This document shows, in pieces, positions 45,964-54,811 of a DNA stretch of 64,000 nt. Made by a program: the position numbers and the translations under genes. Numbering within the stretch: the first letter of the stretch is position 1; each line of letters starts with the position of its first letter. Source of the DNA: Hyphomicrobiales bacterium (GTDB lineage: Bacteria; Pseudomonadota; Alphaproteobacteria; Rhizobiales; Beijerinckiaceae); assembly GCA_019075905.1 (NCBI GenBank), contig JAGXAM010000005.1, forward strand, positions 1-64,000. Direction: 5' to 3'. Under the pieces are notes generated by a model that worked only from the letters and a program-made list of their open reading frames with translations, did no database searches and was not told the origin of the DNA.

Positions 45964-47699
45964 TGCCAGCCGAGCCGGTTTCAGCCAACCGCTTGTGGCT
46001 GGCGGCATTGCAGGCCACGGCCGCCATAGCCGCGACGCCGTTGCTGACCTTGCCGCGACGCATCGAGGCCGGGGCGCTGGCACATGGCGAGGCACGGGCG
46101 ATCCTGAGCGTCGAGGCTTGCCTATCCTATGGGGAGCTGGCGGCGCATATGCGCCGCACCGCCCGTTTTGCGAAGGCGCAAGGCTGGGGCAAGGGCGACG
46201 TCATCGCCCTGCATATGCAGAATGGCCCGGATTATCTGGCAACATGGCTCGGCCTCGCAAGAGTTGGTATCGTCACCGCGCTGCTCAACCCGCAACTTGC
46301 TGCAGCGGGTCTCGATCACGGCCTGCGGGTTTCGGGGGCGCGGGCGGTGATTGCCGATGCCTCGCTGGGCACGGAGCCCGGTCTGCCGGTGATCCGCCTT
46401 GATGCGGCGTGGCGCGCGGCCCTGAACGGCCTTTCGGGCGCGGCGCTCGAGGAGGCCGAAGCTGAAACCGTCACTTTGGGTGATCCGGCCTTGCTGATCT
46501 TCACCTCAGGCACGACCGGCATGCCCAAGGCGGCGCGGCTCAGCCATCACCGAATCCTGACCTGGAGCCTGTGGTTTGCGGGATTAAGCCAGGCCGGGGC
46601 GAGTGACCGGCTCTATGATCCCCTGCCGCTCTTCCACAGCGTCGGCGGCGTGGTCGCGCCCGGGGCCATGCTGGTATCGGGCGGCGCCGTAATGTTGCGC
46701 GACAAGTTTTCGGTGAGCCAGTTCTGGGATGATATCGTGCGCTTCGAGTGCACCATTTTTCAGTATATCGGCGATCTTTGCCGCTATTTGCTGAACGCGC
46801 CGCCGCATCCGCTGGAGCGGGCGCATCGCCTGCGCCTCGCCTGTGGCAACGGGCTTTCCGGGGCGATCTGGGAGGCTTTTGTCGCGCGCTTCGCGCTGCC
46901 GCGTATTCTCGAATTCTATGCGGCGACCGAAGGCAATGTTTCGCTCTACAATGTCGAGGGCAAGCCCGGAGCGCTAGGGCGCATTCCCGGATTTCTGGCG
47001 CATGGTTTTCCGCTGGCGCTGGTGCGCCATGATGCGGCGACCGGCGCGCCATGGCGCGATGCCGATGGCTTTTGCCGGCGCTGTGCCACTGACGAGCCCG
47101 GCGAAGCGCTCGGGCTGGTGAGCGCCGGGCGCGGTGCCACCGGAGCCTTCGAGGGCTATACCGACCCTGAAGCCACAAGCCGCAAATTGCTGCGCGACGT
47201 GTTTGCCCCAGGCGATGTGTGGTTTCGCACCGGCGACCTGATGCGCGCCGACGCGCAGGGCTATCATTATTTCGTCGACCGGATCGGCGATACCTTTCGC
47301 TGGCATGGCGAGAATGTCGCGACCACGGAGGTCGCGCGGGTTATTGGCGCTGTGGCGGGGGTTAAGGATTGCGCGGTTTATGGCGTCACCGTGCCGGGGC
47401 ATGACGGGCGTGCCGGCATGGCGGCGCTGGTGGTCAGCGATGCCTTCGCGATGGCGGACCTGACCGCCGCGCTTGCGGCGCATTTGCCCGCCTATGCGCG
47501 GCCGCTGTTCGTGCGGATCATGCCGGCGCTGCCGCTGACCCAGACGTTCAAGCAGCAAAAGACGGCGCTGATGAACGAGGGCTTTGATCCGCGCCTGATT
47601 GCTGATCCCCTATGGTTCTGGAAGGCCGATGCAGGGCAGTGGCAGGCGCTCGATGCGCATCTTCATGATGCCATCAGCAAGGATCGTTTACGCCTCTAG
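45963..47699 (+). CDS. Long-chain acyl-CoA synthetase (FadD6/VLACS-like)
   Basis: A 578-residue adenylate-forming enzyme of the very-long-chain acyl-CoA synthetase group. It shows LLIFTSGTTGMPKAARLSH, YDPLPLFHSVGG, FQYIGDLCRYLLN, EFYAATEGNVSLYN, WFRTGDLMRADAQGYHYFVDRIGDTFRWHGENVATTEVA, and PLTQTFKQQKTAL near the C-terminus. The family activates long-chain fatty acids and may aid their uptake. As the last gene of the four-gene operon it may supply an acyl-CoA to the same pathway. Confidence 0.9.
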   Translation: MPAEPVSANRLWLAALQATAAIAATPLLTLPRRIEAGALAHGEARAILSVEACLSYGELAAHMRRTARFAKAQGWGKGDVIALHMQNGPDYLATWLGLARVGIVTALLNPQLAAAGLDHGLRVSGARAVIADASLGTEPGLPVIRLDAAWRAALNGLSGAALEEAEAETVTLGDPALLIFTSGTTGMPKAARLSHHRILTWSLWFAGLSQAGASDRLYDPLPLFHSVGGVVAPGAMLVSGGAVMLRDKFSVSQFWDDIVRFECTIFQYIGDLCRYLLNAPPHPLERAHRLRLACGNGLSGAIWEAFVARFALPRILEFYAATEGNVSLYNVEGKPGALGRIPGFLAHGFPLALVRHDAATGAPWRDADGFCRRCATDEPGEALGLVSAGRGATGAFEGYTDPEATSRKLLRDVFAPGDVWFRTGDLMRADAQGYHYFVDRIGDTFRWHGENVATTEVARVIGAVAGVKDCAVYGVTVPGHDGRAGMAALVVSDAFAMADLTAALAAHLPAYARPLFVRIMPALPLTQTFKQQKTALMNEGFDPRLIADPLWFWKADAGQWQALDAHLHDAISKDRLRL

Positions 47700-47789
47700 C
47701 GCAGACAGCGGCGAGGCTGCCGGGCGATTGAACCCATTGGCAATCGCCGCTATGGGGAAGCTGCAACCTTGAACAGAGATTGAATTTCG

Positions 47790-48563
47790 ATGAAAGCAGT
47801 CATCCTGGCCGGCGGCTATGGCACGCGCATTTCCGAGGAGACGCAGCTGCGCCCCAAGCCCATGGTCGAAATCGGCGGGCGCCCGATCCTCTGGCACATC
47901 ATGAAGATCTATGCGCATCACGGCATAACAGATTTCGTGATCCTGCTTGGCTACAAGGGCTATATCATCAAGGAATATTTCGCCAATTACGTGCTGCATG
48001 CTTCCGATGTCACCATTGATGCGCGCAATAACAAGATTCATTATCACCAGAGCCTTGCCGAGCCCTGGAGCATTACGCTGATTGATACCGGCGAAGGCAC
48101 ACAGACCGGCGGGCGCTTGCGGCGCGCGCGCCAGCAGATTGGCCTCGACAGTACCTTCTGTCTGACCTATGGCGACGGCCTCGCCGACATCGACATTGGC
48201 GCGCTTGTGACGTTTCACAAGGCGCAGGGCAAGGCCGCGACGCTGACAGCGGTGACGCCGCCGGGGCGCTATGGCGCGCTGGAGCTCGACGGTGCGCAGG
48301 TGCGCCGCTTTGCCGAGAAGCCGCCCGGCGACAATGCGCTGATCAATGGCGGCTATTTCGTGCTGGAACCCTCGGTGATCGACCGCATCGCCGGCGATGA
48401 AACCCCCTGGGAAGGAGCGCCGCTGGAAGGGCTGGCTGCCGATGGCGACCTCGTCGCCTTTCGCCATGGCGGATTCTGGCAGCCGATGGACACCTTGCGC
48501 GATCGCATGAAGCTCGAAGCCCTGTGGGATTCCGGCAAGGCGCCGTGGAAATTATGGTCTTGA
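47790..48563 (+). CDS. rfbF: Glucose-1-phosphate cytidylyltransferase
   Basis: A 257-residue nucleotidyltransferase that makes CDP-glucose from CTP and glucose 1-phosphate. It starts MKAVILAGGYGTRISEETQLRPKPMVEIGGRPILWHIM and has LGYKGYIIKEYFANY, LTYGDGLADID and RHGGFWQPMDTLRD, all typical of RfbF/DdhA. The gene after it, rfbG, starts within its last codons, so the two form the CDP-4-keto-6-deoxyglucose module. It lies 90 bp downstream of the acyl-CoA synthetase on the same strand and may be co-transcribed. Confidence 0.96.
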   Translation: MKAVILAGGYGTRISEETQLRPKPMVEIGGRPILWHIMKIYAHHGITDFVILLGYKGYIIKEYFANYVLHASDVTIDARNNKIHYHQSLAEPWSITLIDTGEGTQTGGRLRRARQQIGLDSTFCLTYGDGLADIDIGALVTFHKAQGKAATLTAVTPPGRYGALELDGAQVRRFAEKPPGDNALINGGYFVLEPSVIDRIAGDETPWEGAPLEGLAADGDLVAFRHGGFWQPMDTLRDRMKLEALWDSGKAPWKLWS

Positions 48564-49618
48564 GCGCGCGGCCGGATCCACGGTTCTGGGCTGGGCGCAA
48601 GGTGCTGGTCACCGGCCACACCGGCTTCAAGGGCGCGTGGTTGACGCGGATGCTGGGCCGGCTTGGTGCCGAAGTCACCGGCCTCGCGCTGGCGCCGGCC
48701 GGATCGACCAATTTATATGAACTGGCGGGCCCGCAGCCGTGGCTCTCGTCGTATATCATGGATATCAATGATGCGGCGGGCGTGCAGCTTCTGGTGAGCG
48801 CGGTGCGCCCCGAGCTTGTGCTGCATCTGGCGGCGCAGGCCCTGGTGCGGCCCTCCTATGAGGCGCCGAAGGCGACCTTCGCCACCAATGTCATGGGCAC
48901 CATCCATCTGATGGAGGCGTTGCGGGCCAGCCCCGGCCTGAAGGCGCTGCTGGTTGTCACCACCGACAAGGTTTATGCCAATCCCGAAACCGGGCAGGCG
49001 TTTCGTGAAGCCGATGCGCTTGGCGGGCACGATCCCTATTCGGCCTCGAAGGCGGCCTGCGAAATTGCTGTTGCCAGCTGGCGGCAGAGCTTTTTTGCGG
49101 CGGCTGGGGTCGCCGTGGCGACGGCGCGGGCCGGCAATGTCATTGGCGGTGGCGATTTTGCCGAAAACCGCATCATTCCCGATATTTTCCGGGCCTTTCA
49201 GCAAGGCGCCACCCTGACCCTGCGGCATCCGCAGGCAACCCGGCCGTGGCAGCATGTGCTCGACGGGCTGAACGGCTATCTGCTCTATGCCGAGGCGCTG
49301 GCGCAGCAACGGGCTGTGCCGGCCGCGCTCAATTTCGGGCCGTCCGGTGCACCGCTTGCGGTGGCGCGTGTGGTGGAGGCGATGCAGGGTGCGCTTGGCG
49401 CCACGCCGGGCTGGCAGCAGGCCAAGGGCCCGCAGGTTCATGAAGCCGGACTGCTGGCGCTCGACAGCCATGCCGCCCATGCCGCGCTCGGCTGGCGCGA
49501 CCAGTTCGACAGCGCCACTGCCATAGCCCGCACCGCTGCCTGGTATGCCGCTTTCGCCCGGGGGGGCGACATGCGCGCCTATGGCGAGGCCGAGCTCAGG
49601 GAATTTATGGGCCTGTAA
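48554..49618 (+). CDS. rfbG: CDP-glucose 4,6-dehydratase
   Basis: A 354-residue extended SDR that converts CDP-glucose to CDP-4-dehydro-6-deoxyglucose. It has VLVTGHTGFKGAWLTRML, LHLAAQALVRPSYEAP, TTDKVYAN, the catalytic DPYSASKAACE, and RAGNVIGGGDFAENRIIPDIFRAFQQG. The ATG at 48554 has GGAAA just upstream. Its last 40 bp overlap the 3' end of the RmlC-like gene on the other strand. No 3-dehydrase (rfbH/ddhC) for 3,6-dideoxyhexoses is present nearby. Confidence 0.95.
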   Translation: MVLSARPDPRFWAGRKVLVTGHTGFKGAWLTRMLGRLGAEVTGLALAPAGSTNLYELAGPQPWLSSYIMDINDAAGVQLLVSAVRPELVLHLAAQALVRPSYEAPKATFATNVMGTIHLMEALRASPGLKALLVVTTDKVYANPETGQAFREADALGGHDPYSASKAACEIAVASWRQSFFAAAGVAVATARAGNVIGGGDFAENRIIPDIFRAFQQGATLTLRHPQATRPWQHVLDGLNGYLLYAEALAQQRAVPAALNFGPSGAPLAVARVVEAMQGALGATPGWQQAKGPQVHEAGLLALDSHAAHAALGWRDQFDSATAIARTAAWYAAFARGGDMRAYGEAELREFMGL

Positions 49619-50136
49619 TCCGGCCAGGCGGCGTCGCGCGGGTTGATCGCCTCCGGTGCGAAAGGCCATGCGATGTTGAAAGCCGGATCATCAAACCTGA
49701 TGCCGCGCTCATGGCCCGGCACGAAGGCGCGGCCCATCTGGTAAAGCACATCAGAATCAGGCTGCAATGTGATGAATCCATGGGCAAAGCCTTCGGGAAC
49801 CAGCACGGCGCGGGCATTGGCGCGGCTGAGTTCAAAGCCGCGCCATTGCCGGTAGGTGGGGCTTTGCGGGCGCAGGTCGAGCGCCACGTCAAATATCGCG
49901 CCGCTGGTGCAGCGCACCAGTTTGGCCTCGGCCAGCGGCGCTTCCTGATAATGCATGCCGCGCAAGGTGCGTGCGGCAATGTTGTGGCTGAGGTTGACCT
50001 GCACGGGCGTGAAATCCAGCCCGGCTTCGGCAAATTCCTGCGGGCAGAACAGCCGTGCAAAACTGCCGCGCGAATCACGGTGCGGCTCGGCCTCGACGAC
50101 CACCAGGCCGGATAAATCAGTCATTTCAAAGCGCAT
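49579..50136 (-). CDS. rfbC: RmlC-like nucleotide-sugar 3,5-epimerase
   Basis: A 185-residue cupin. It has HRDSRGSFARLFCPQEFAEAG, the catalytic histidine in TLRGMHYQEAPLAEAKLVRC, DVALDLRPQSPTYRQW and VPEGFAHGFITLQPDSDVLY, all typical of dTDP-4-dehydrorhamnose 3,5-epimerases. Next to rfbG it may epimerise a CDP-keto sugar instead. The ATG at 50136 is chosen; ATG at 50124 and a GTG at 50205 are also in frame. Confidence 0.88.
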   Translation of the reverse strand: MRFEMTDLSGLVVVEAEPHRDSRGSFARLFCPQEFAEAGLDFTPVQVNLSHNIAARTLRGMHYQEAPLAEAKLVRCTSGAIFDVALDLRPQSPTYRQWRGFELSRANARAVLVPEGFAHGFITLQPDSDVLYQMGRAFVPGHERGIRFDDPAFNIAWPFAPEAINPRDAAWPDYRPINSLSSASP

Positions 50137-50255
50137 GGCATCGGGCTCGCGGTCAGGAAACAAGGTCGGCGGCGTATTCCAGCTTGCCGGTTGCTGGTGG
50201 TGCACTAGCTCCGCAAGGGCTGAAAAATAAGTGGCGTTGCCATGAATTGCTAGTT

Positions 50256-50287
50256 GACTAAAGTCTTATAATTAGACTAAAGACTTA
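50256..50287 (+). promoter_or_regulatory. Duplicated operator-like repeat before a small membrane protein
   Basis: GACTAAAGTCTTA (50256-50268) and GACTAAAGACTTA (50275-50287) are 12/13 identical direct repeats with a 19-bp period, about two helical turns. The first contains the palindrome GACT-AA-AGTC. A consensus TATAAT lies between them (50267-50272). The AT-rich block contrasts with the GC-rich surroundings. It looks like a promoter with paired regulator sites 30-60 bp upstream of the GTG at 50317. Confidence 0.5.
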
Positions 50288-50316
50288 AAACATAAAACCA
50301 AGGATAGGAGAGAGAC

Positions 50317-50493
50317 GTGGAGGCTTTTCATGCGCCACATGCATCCGCGTCGCAAACGCGCCCTGTCGTTGTGGCGATGCCGCATTTTTTGTCGGCTGCC
50401 TTTTCGGTTCTGATGTTCGGCCTTGTCCTGCTGGCGTTCAGCCATGCCGGCCTTGTGGTGCTTGCCGGGGTTCGCCACGGCATGGCGCCTTGA
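50317..50493 (+). CDS. Small single-helix membrane protein (58 aa), unknown
   Basis: A short frame that begins GTG at 50317, 6 bp after AGGAG. The product has a polar N-terminus (about 20 residues, HAPHASASQTRPVVVAM), one hydrophobic helix (HFLSAAFSVLMFGLVLLAF, continuing to about residue 50) and a short tail ending RHGMAP. I do not recognise it. Support comes from the strong ribosome-binding site, the promoter-like repeat block and the protein-like hydrophobic pattern. Confidence 0.5.
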   Translation: MEAFHAPHASASQTRPVVVAMPHFLSAAFSVLMFGLVLLAFSHAGLVVLAGVRHGMAP

Positions 50494-50557
50494 GTGCGCG
50501 CGTTTTGAGGGTTTCGCAGGTTGAGCCCAGCACCTGCGGAAGGCTTGGTTGGTCCTG

Positions 50558-52099
50558 CTAGCGCAGGATCAACCAGGCCAAAAGCGCCACGATCACCCAA
50601 AGGGCGCGATGGCTCCACAAGGCGATCTTGGCTTCAGCCTTGCCGATCTCGCCTTGCGACTGGTCGCTGAAGCGGGTGAGGATGACGTCGAGCTTTTCTG
50701 CCGTATCGGGCAGGCGCAAGGCCAGCGCCATGAGCGATCCGAGGCCCTCGCCGCCCTGTTTCAGGCGCCCCAGCGGCCCAAGATTGTCCTCGATCCATTG
50801 GCGCACCACCGGTTCGGAGGTCACCCACATGTTGAGATGCGGATCGAGGCGGCGCGCCACGCCTTCGACCACGACCATGGTCTTTTGCAGCATCACCAGT
50901 TCGGTACGGGTGGCCATATCGAACAAGGCTGTCACTTCAAACAGCAATGTCAATAATTTGGCCATGGAAATCTGGTCGGCAGTACGGGCATGGATCGGCT
51001 CGCCGATGGCGCGGATCGCCTGGGCAAAATCCTCGACACTATGCACGCGCGGCACATAGCCGGCGTCAAAATGCACCTGCGCGACGCGGCGGTAATCGCG
51101 GGTGATGAATCCGAACAGGATTTCGGCGAGAAACCGTCGCTCCCTGACACCGAGCCGCCCCATAATGCCAAAATCGACCGCAACGAGGCGGCTTTCGGCA
51201 TCGACGAAGAGATTGCCCTGGTGCATGTCGGCGTGAAAAAATCCGTCGCGGATCGCATGGCGCAGGAAGGTCTGGATGACGCACTGGCCGAGGCGGGGCA
51301 GATCAATGCCGCTGCGCTCAAGGGCTTCGAGATCGGAGAGCGGCGTGCCCTCGATCCATTGCAGCGTCAGCACTTCGCGGGCCGTGAGATCCCACTCGAC
51401 CCGGGGGACGATGAAATCCGTGTCATTACGGCAGTTTTCCGCCAGTTCCGAGGCTGCCGCCGCTTCCAGCCGCAGGTCGAGTTCGATGGTGACGGAGCGC
51501 GCCAGGGTGTCGACCACCTGCACCGGCTTGAGGCGGGCTGCATCCGGCACATAGCGCTCGGCAAGGCGGGCGGCAAAATACATGTCCGAGAGATCGCGGC
51601 GAAAATTGCGCTGCACGCCAGGCCGCACCACTTTGACCGCGACCTCATGGCCACCGGCTTCGGGCAGCAGCCGGGCGCGATGCACCTGGGCGATGGAGGC
51701 GGCGGCGACCGGCTCGCCAAATTCGGCAAAGAGCTGATCCAGCGGCTTTTCAAAGGCTGCTTCAATGATGGTGATGGCCGTGGCGCGCCCGAAGGGAGCC
51801 ATGCGATCCTGCAGCAGTTCCAGTTCGCGCACGATGCGCGGGCCGACGACATCAGGCCGCGTCGCAAGGAACTGGCCGAGCTTGACATAGGAAGGCCCGA
51901 GCCGTGCAAAGGCCCGCGCCAGACGATCCGGCTGGCTGGCGGCGCCGCGACGCGTCAAGGTCTGCGACAGCCGGAAGGGCAGGCGCAGGCTTGGCGGCAG
52001 GGTGGCCGGATCGAGGCCGGAAAATGCGCCCTCGCGCGTCAGCACGAAACCAGCGCGCACGAGGCGGGCAAGATGGCCGATGGTCGAGAATGGCCCCAA
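50558..52099 (-). CDS. ubiB: UbiB/ABC1-family protein (ubiquinone biosynthesis)
   Basis: A 513-residue atypical kinase-like ATPase needed for ubiquinone synthesis. The family KxGQ motif is at 73-76 in YVKLGQFLATRPD. AAASIAQVHRARL, EVAVKVVRPGV, FHADMHQGNLFVD and VDFGIMGRLG are the other core motifs. The C-terminus has a membrane helix (about 496-512). The start is TTG at 52099; no other start fits. It begins 4 bp after ubiE, giving the conserved ubiE-ubiB pair. Confidence 0.95.
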   Translation of the reverse strand: MGPFSTIGHLARLVRAGFVLTREGAFSGLDPATLPPSLRLPFRLSQTLTRRGAASQPDRLARAFARLGPSYVKLGQFLATRPDVVGPRIVRELELLQDRMAPFGRATAITIIEAAFEKPLDQLFAEFGEPVAAASIAQVHRARLLPEAGGHEVAVKVVRPGVQRNFRRDLSDMYFAARLAERYVPDAARLKPVQVVDTLARSVTIELDLRLEAAAASELAENCRNDTDFIVPRVEWDLTAREVLTLQWIEGTPLSDLEALERSGIDLPRLGQCVIQTFLRHAIRDGFFHADMHQGNLFVDAESRLVAVDFGIMGRLGVRERRFLAEILFGFITRDYRRVAQVHFDAGYVPRVHSVEDFAQAIRAIGEPIHARTADQISMAKLLTLLFEVTALFDMATRTELVMLQKTMVVVEGVARRLDPHLNMWVTSEPVVRQWIEDNLGPLGRLKQGGEGLGSLMALALRLPDTAEKLDVILTRFSDQSQGEIGKAEAKIALWSHRALWVIVALLAWLILR

Positions 52100-52103
52100 G
52101 ATC

Positions 52104-52856
52104 TCAGAGCTTCCAGCCGGAGTGCAAAGCCACCACGCCGCCGGTCATGCGGGTGTAGCGGGCGCGCTGAAAGCCGGCGCTGGTGATCATGGCGGCAAAA
52201 CTGTCGGGATCAGGAAAGCGCCGGATCGATTCCACCAGATATTGATACGGCGCGGCATCACCGGTGACCACGCGCCCGATGGCGGGGATGAGCTTGAAGG
52301 AAAAGACGTCGTAAAGGCGATCGAGCCCCGGCATATCGACCTGGCTGAATTCGAGGCACAGCAGCCGGCCGCCGCGCTTGAGCACGCGCCAGGCCTCGCG
52401 CAGGGCGAGCTCCATGCGCGGCACATTGCGGATGCCAAAGGCGATGGTATAGGCGTCAAAACTGTCATCGGGCAAAGGCAGCGCCTCGGCATTGGCCTCA
52501 ACAAAGCTCAATTGCGATGACAAGCCTCGCTCGGCGGCGCGCTCGCGGCCGACATCGAGCATGTCGCCATTGATATCGAGCACGGTGACATGGGTCTGCG
52601 GCCCGCCGGCCCTGGCGACGCGAAAGGCGATATCGCCGGTGCCGCCCGCAACATCGAGATGCCTGAAGCCGGCCCGGGCGCGCGGATTGACCTCGGCCAC
52701 CATCACGTCTTTCCAGGCGCGATGCAGGCCGGCCGACATCAGGTCGTTCATCAGATCATAGCGCGAGGCGACCTTGTGGAAGACGTCGTCAACTCGCGCC
52801 TGCTTGTCGGCCAGAGGAATTTGCTCGAATCCAAAATGGGTGTCTTGCGTGCTCAT
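52104..52856 (-). CDS. ubiE: Demethylmenaquinol/2-octaprenyl-methoxybenzoquinol C-methyltransferase
   Basis: A 250-residue SAM methyltransferase of quinone synthesis. It has [27 protein letters not shown], the SAM motif [25 protein letters not shown] and [28 protein letters not shown]. The ATG at 52856 lies 8 bp after AAGG; an ATG six codons upstream is in frame. It is divergent from mutM (103 bp apart), an order common in alphaproteobacteria. Confidence 0.96.
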   Translation of the reverse strand: MSTQDTHFGFEQIPLADKQARVDDVFHKVASRYDLMNDLMSAGLHRAWKDVMVAEVNPRARAGFRHLDVAGGTGDIAFRVARAGGPQTHVTVLDINGDMLDVGRERAAERGLSSQLSFVEANAEALPLPDDSFDAYTIAFGIRNVPRMELALREAWRVLKRGGRLLCLEFSQVDMPGLDRLYDVFSFKLIPAIGRVVTGDAAPYQYLVESIRRFPDPDSFAAMITSAGFQRARYTRMTGGVVALHSGWKL

Positions 52857-52959
52857 CTCGTCCACCTTCAGCATGCGCTATAGCCGCCCTTGAGCCTTCT
52901 GGCTATGGTATGAGTCCCGCGTCGCGCGGTAAAATGCCGCAGCGCGCCCCGAGGATGTC

Positions 52960-53811
52960 ATGCCGGAATTGCCCGAAGTCGAAACCGTGCGCCGCGGCCT
53001 CGCCGGGGCCCTTGTCGGGGCGACGATCGCGCGTGTCGTGCAGCGCCGCGCCGACCTGCGCTTTGCCTTTCCGCAGAACTTCGCCGCCCGGCTTGCAGGG
53101 CGGCGGGTCGAGGCGCTGGAGCGGCGTGCCAAATATCTAGTGGCGGTGCTCGATGGTGGCGAGGCCCTGATCATGCACCTTGGCATGAGCGGCTCATTCC
53201 GGGTGGAAGATCAGCCCATCGGCGCCTTCCATCATCCGCGCGGGGCGCCGGGCCCGCATGACCATGTGCTATTCCTGCTCAGTTCCGGGGCGACCATCAC
53301 TTACAATGACCCGCGCCGGTTCGGCTTCATGGATCTGGCGGGCCGCGACAATCTCGCCGATTATCGTTTTTTTGCCAATCTTGGTCTCGAGCCCTTCGAT
53401 CCGGCGCTGGATGGCCCGGCTTTGCGGGCGATGCTGGCCGGCAAGGCGGCACCCCTAAAAGCGGCGCTGCTTGATCAGCGTCTGGTGGCCGGCCTCGGCA
53501 ATATCTATGTCTGCGAGGCGCTGCACCGGGCGCGGCTGTCGCCGCTGCGGGCGGCGGGCACACTCACGGCGCCCGAGGCCCGGCGACTGGTGGCAGAAAT
53601 TCGTGCCGTTCTGGAGGAGGCCATAGCCGCGGGCGGCTCATCGCTGCGCGATCATCGCCAGACCAATGGCGCGCTCGGCTATTTCCAGCATGGCTTTAGC
53701 GCTTATGATCGTGAAGGCGCCGGTTGTGCCAACAAGGGCTGCGGCGGCATGATCACGCGTATCGTGCAGGGCGGGCGCTCCACATTTTATTGCGCGGCTT
53801 GCCAGCGCTGA
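52960..53811 (+). CDS. mutM: Formamidopyrimidine-DNA glycosylase (Fpg)
   Basis: A 283-residue base-excision repair enzyme that removes 8-oxoguanine. The catalytic Pro2-Glu3 begins [14 protein letters not shown]. Lys in [37 protein letters not shown], and a C-terminal zinc finger (CANKGCGG ... FYCAACQR) are all present. The ATG at 52960 follows GAGGATGTC. Confidence 0.98.
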   Translation: MPELPEVETVRRGLAGALVGATIARVVQRRADLRFAFPQNFAARLAGRRVEALERRAKYLVAVLDGGEALIMHLGMSGSFRVEDQPIGAFHHPRGAPGPHDHVLFLLSSGATITYNDPRRFGFMDLAGRDNLADYRFFANLGLEPFDPALDGPALRAMLAGKAAPLKAALLDQRLVAGLGNIYVCEALHRARLSPLRAAGTLTAPEARRLVAEIRAVLEEAIAAGGSSLRDHRQTNGALGYFQHGFSAYDREGAGCANKGCGGMITRIVQGGRSTFYCAACQR

Positions 53812-53859
53812 TCCTTGCAGACGCTTGCCGCTGGCGTCATTTCGCGGCAAAGGAAAGCC

Positions 53860-54807
53860 ATGACATCACAAGCACCGCACCGTTTCGCGCAACGCCACCT
53901 GCTTGGCATCGAGGGCCTGTCGGTCGCCGACATCGAGGTGCTGCTCGCCATGGCCGACGAGGCGGTGACGGTGTCGCGCCAGGTCGAGAAAAAGCGCACG
54001 GTGTTGCGCGGGCGCACCCAGATCAATCTGTTCTTCGAGGCCTCGACGCGCACGCAGGCCTCCTTCGAACTGGCGGGAAAGCGGCTTGGTGCCGATGTCA
54101 TGAATATGTCAGTCTCGACCTCGTCGGTGAAGAAGGGCGAGACGCTGATTGATACCGCCGCCACCCTGAATGCCATGCAGCCTGATATTATCGTCGTGCG
54201 GCATGGCCAGGCCGGGGCGGTGCATCTGCTGGCCAAGAAGGTTGATTGTGCGGTGGTCAATGCCGGGGACGGCACCCATGAGCACCCGACACAGGCGTTG
54301 CTCGATGCCCTGACCATCCGGCGCAACAAGGGCGCCATTCCCGGGCTGGTCGTCGCCATTTGCGGCGATATCCTGCATTCGCGGGTGGCGCGCTCGAACA
54401 TCCTGCTGCTGACCGCGCTCGGGGCGCGGGTGCGGGTCATAGCGCCCTCGACATTGCTGCCGGTCGGCATTGAGCGCATGGGTGTAGAGGTTTATCGCGA
54501 TATGAAAGCCGGTTTGCGCGATGCCGATATCGTCATGATGCTGCGCTTGCAGCGCGAGCGCATGACCGGCGGTTTCATTCCTTCGCCCAAGGAATATTTT
54601 CACTATTTCGGCCTTGATGAGGACAAGCTGGCGCATGCCAGACCCGATGCGCTGGTCATGCATCCCGGCCCGATGAACCGCGGCGTCGAGATTGCCTCAG
54701 CCATTGCCGATGGCGCGCAATCGCTGATCAAGGCACAGGTCGAGATGGGCGTTGCGGTGCGCATGGCGGTGCTGGAAGCGCTGGCCGGGCAGATGGGCAA
54801 GGGCTAG
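53860..54807 (+). CDS. pyrB: Aspartate carbamoyltransferase, catalytic subunit
   Basis: A 315-residue enzyme that makes carbamoyl-aspartate in pyrimidine synthesis. The carbamoyl-phosphate site is [64 protein letters not shown] and [11 protein letters not shown] follow. The ATG at 53860 has AAAGGAAAG upstream. It is usually followed by pyrC in alphaproteobacteria; here paiB starts 5 bp after the stop. Confidence 0.97.
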   Translation: MTSQAPHRFAQRHLLGIEGLSVADIEVLLAMADEAVTVSRQVEKKRTVLRGRTQINLFFEASTRTQASFELAGKRLGADVMNMSVSTSSVKKGETLIDTAATLNAMQPDIIVVRHGQAGAVHLLAKKVDCAVVNAGDGTHEHPTQALLDALTIRRNKGAIPGLVVAICGDILHSRVARSNILLLTALGARVRVIAPSTLLPVGIERMGVEVYRDMKAGLRDADIVMMLRLQRERMTGGFIPSPKEYFHYFGLDEDKLAHARPDALVMHPGPMNRGVEIASAIADGAQSLIKAQVEMGVAVRMAVLEALAGQMGKG

Positions 54808-54811
54808 GCCG

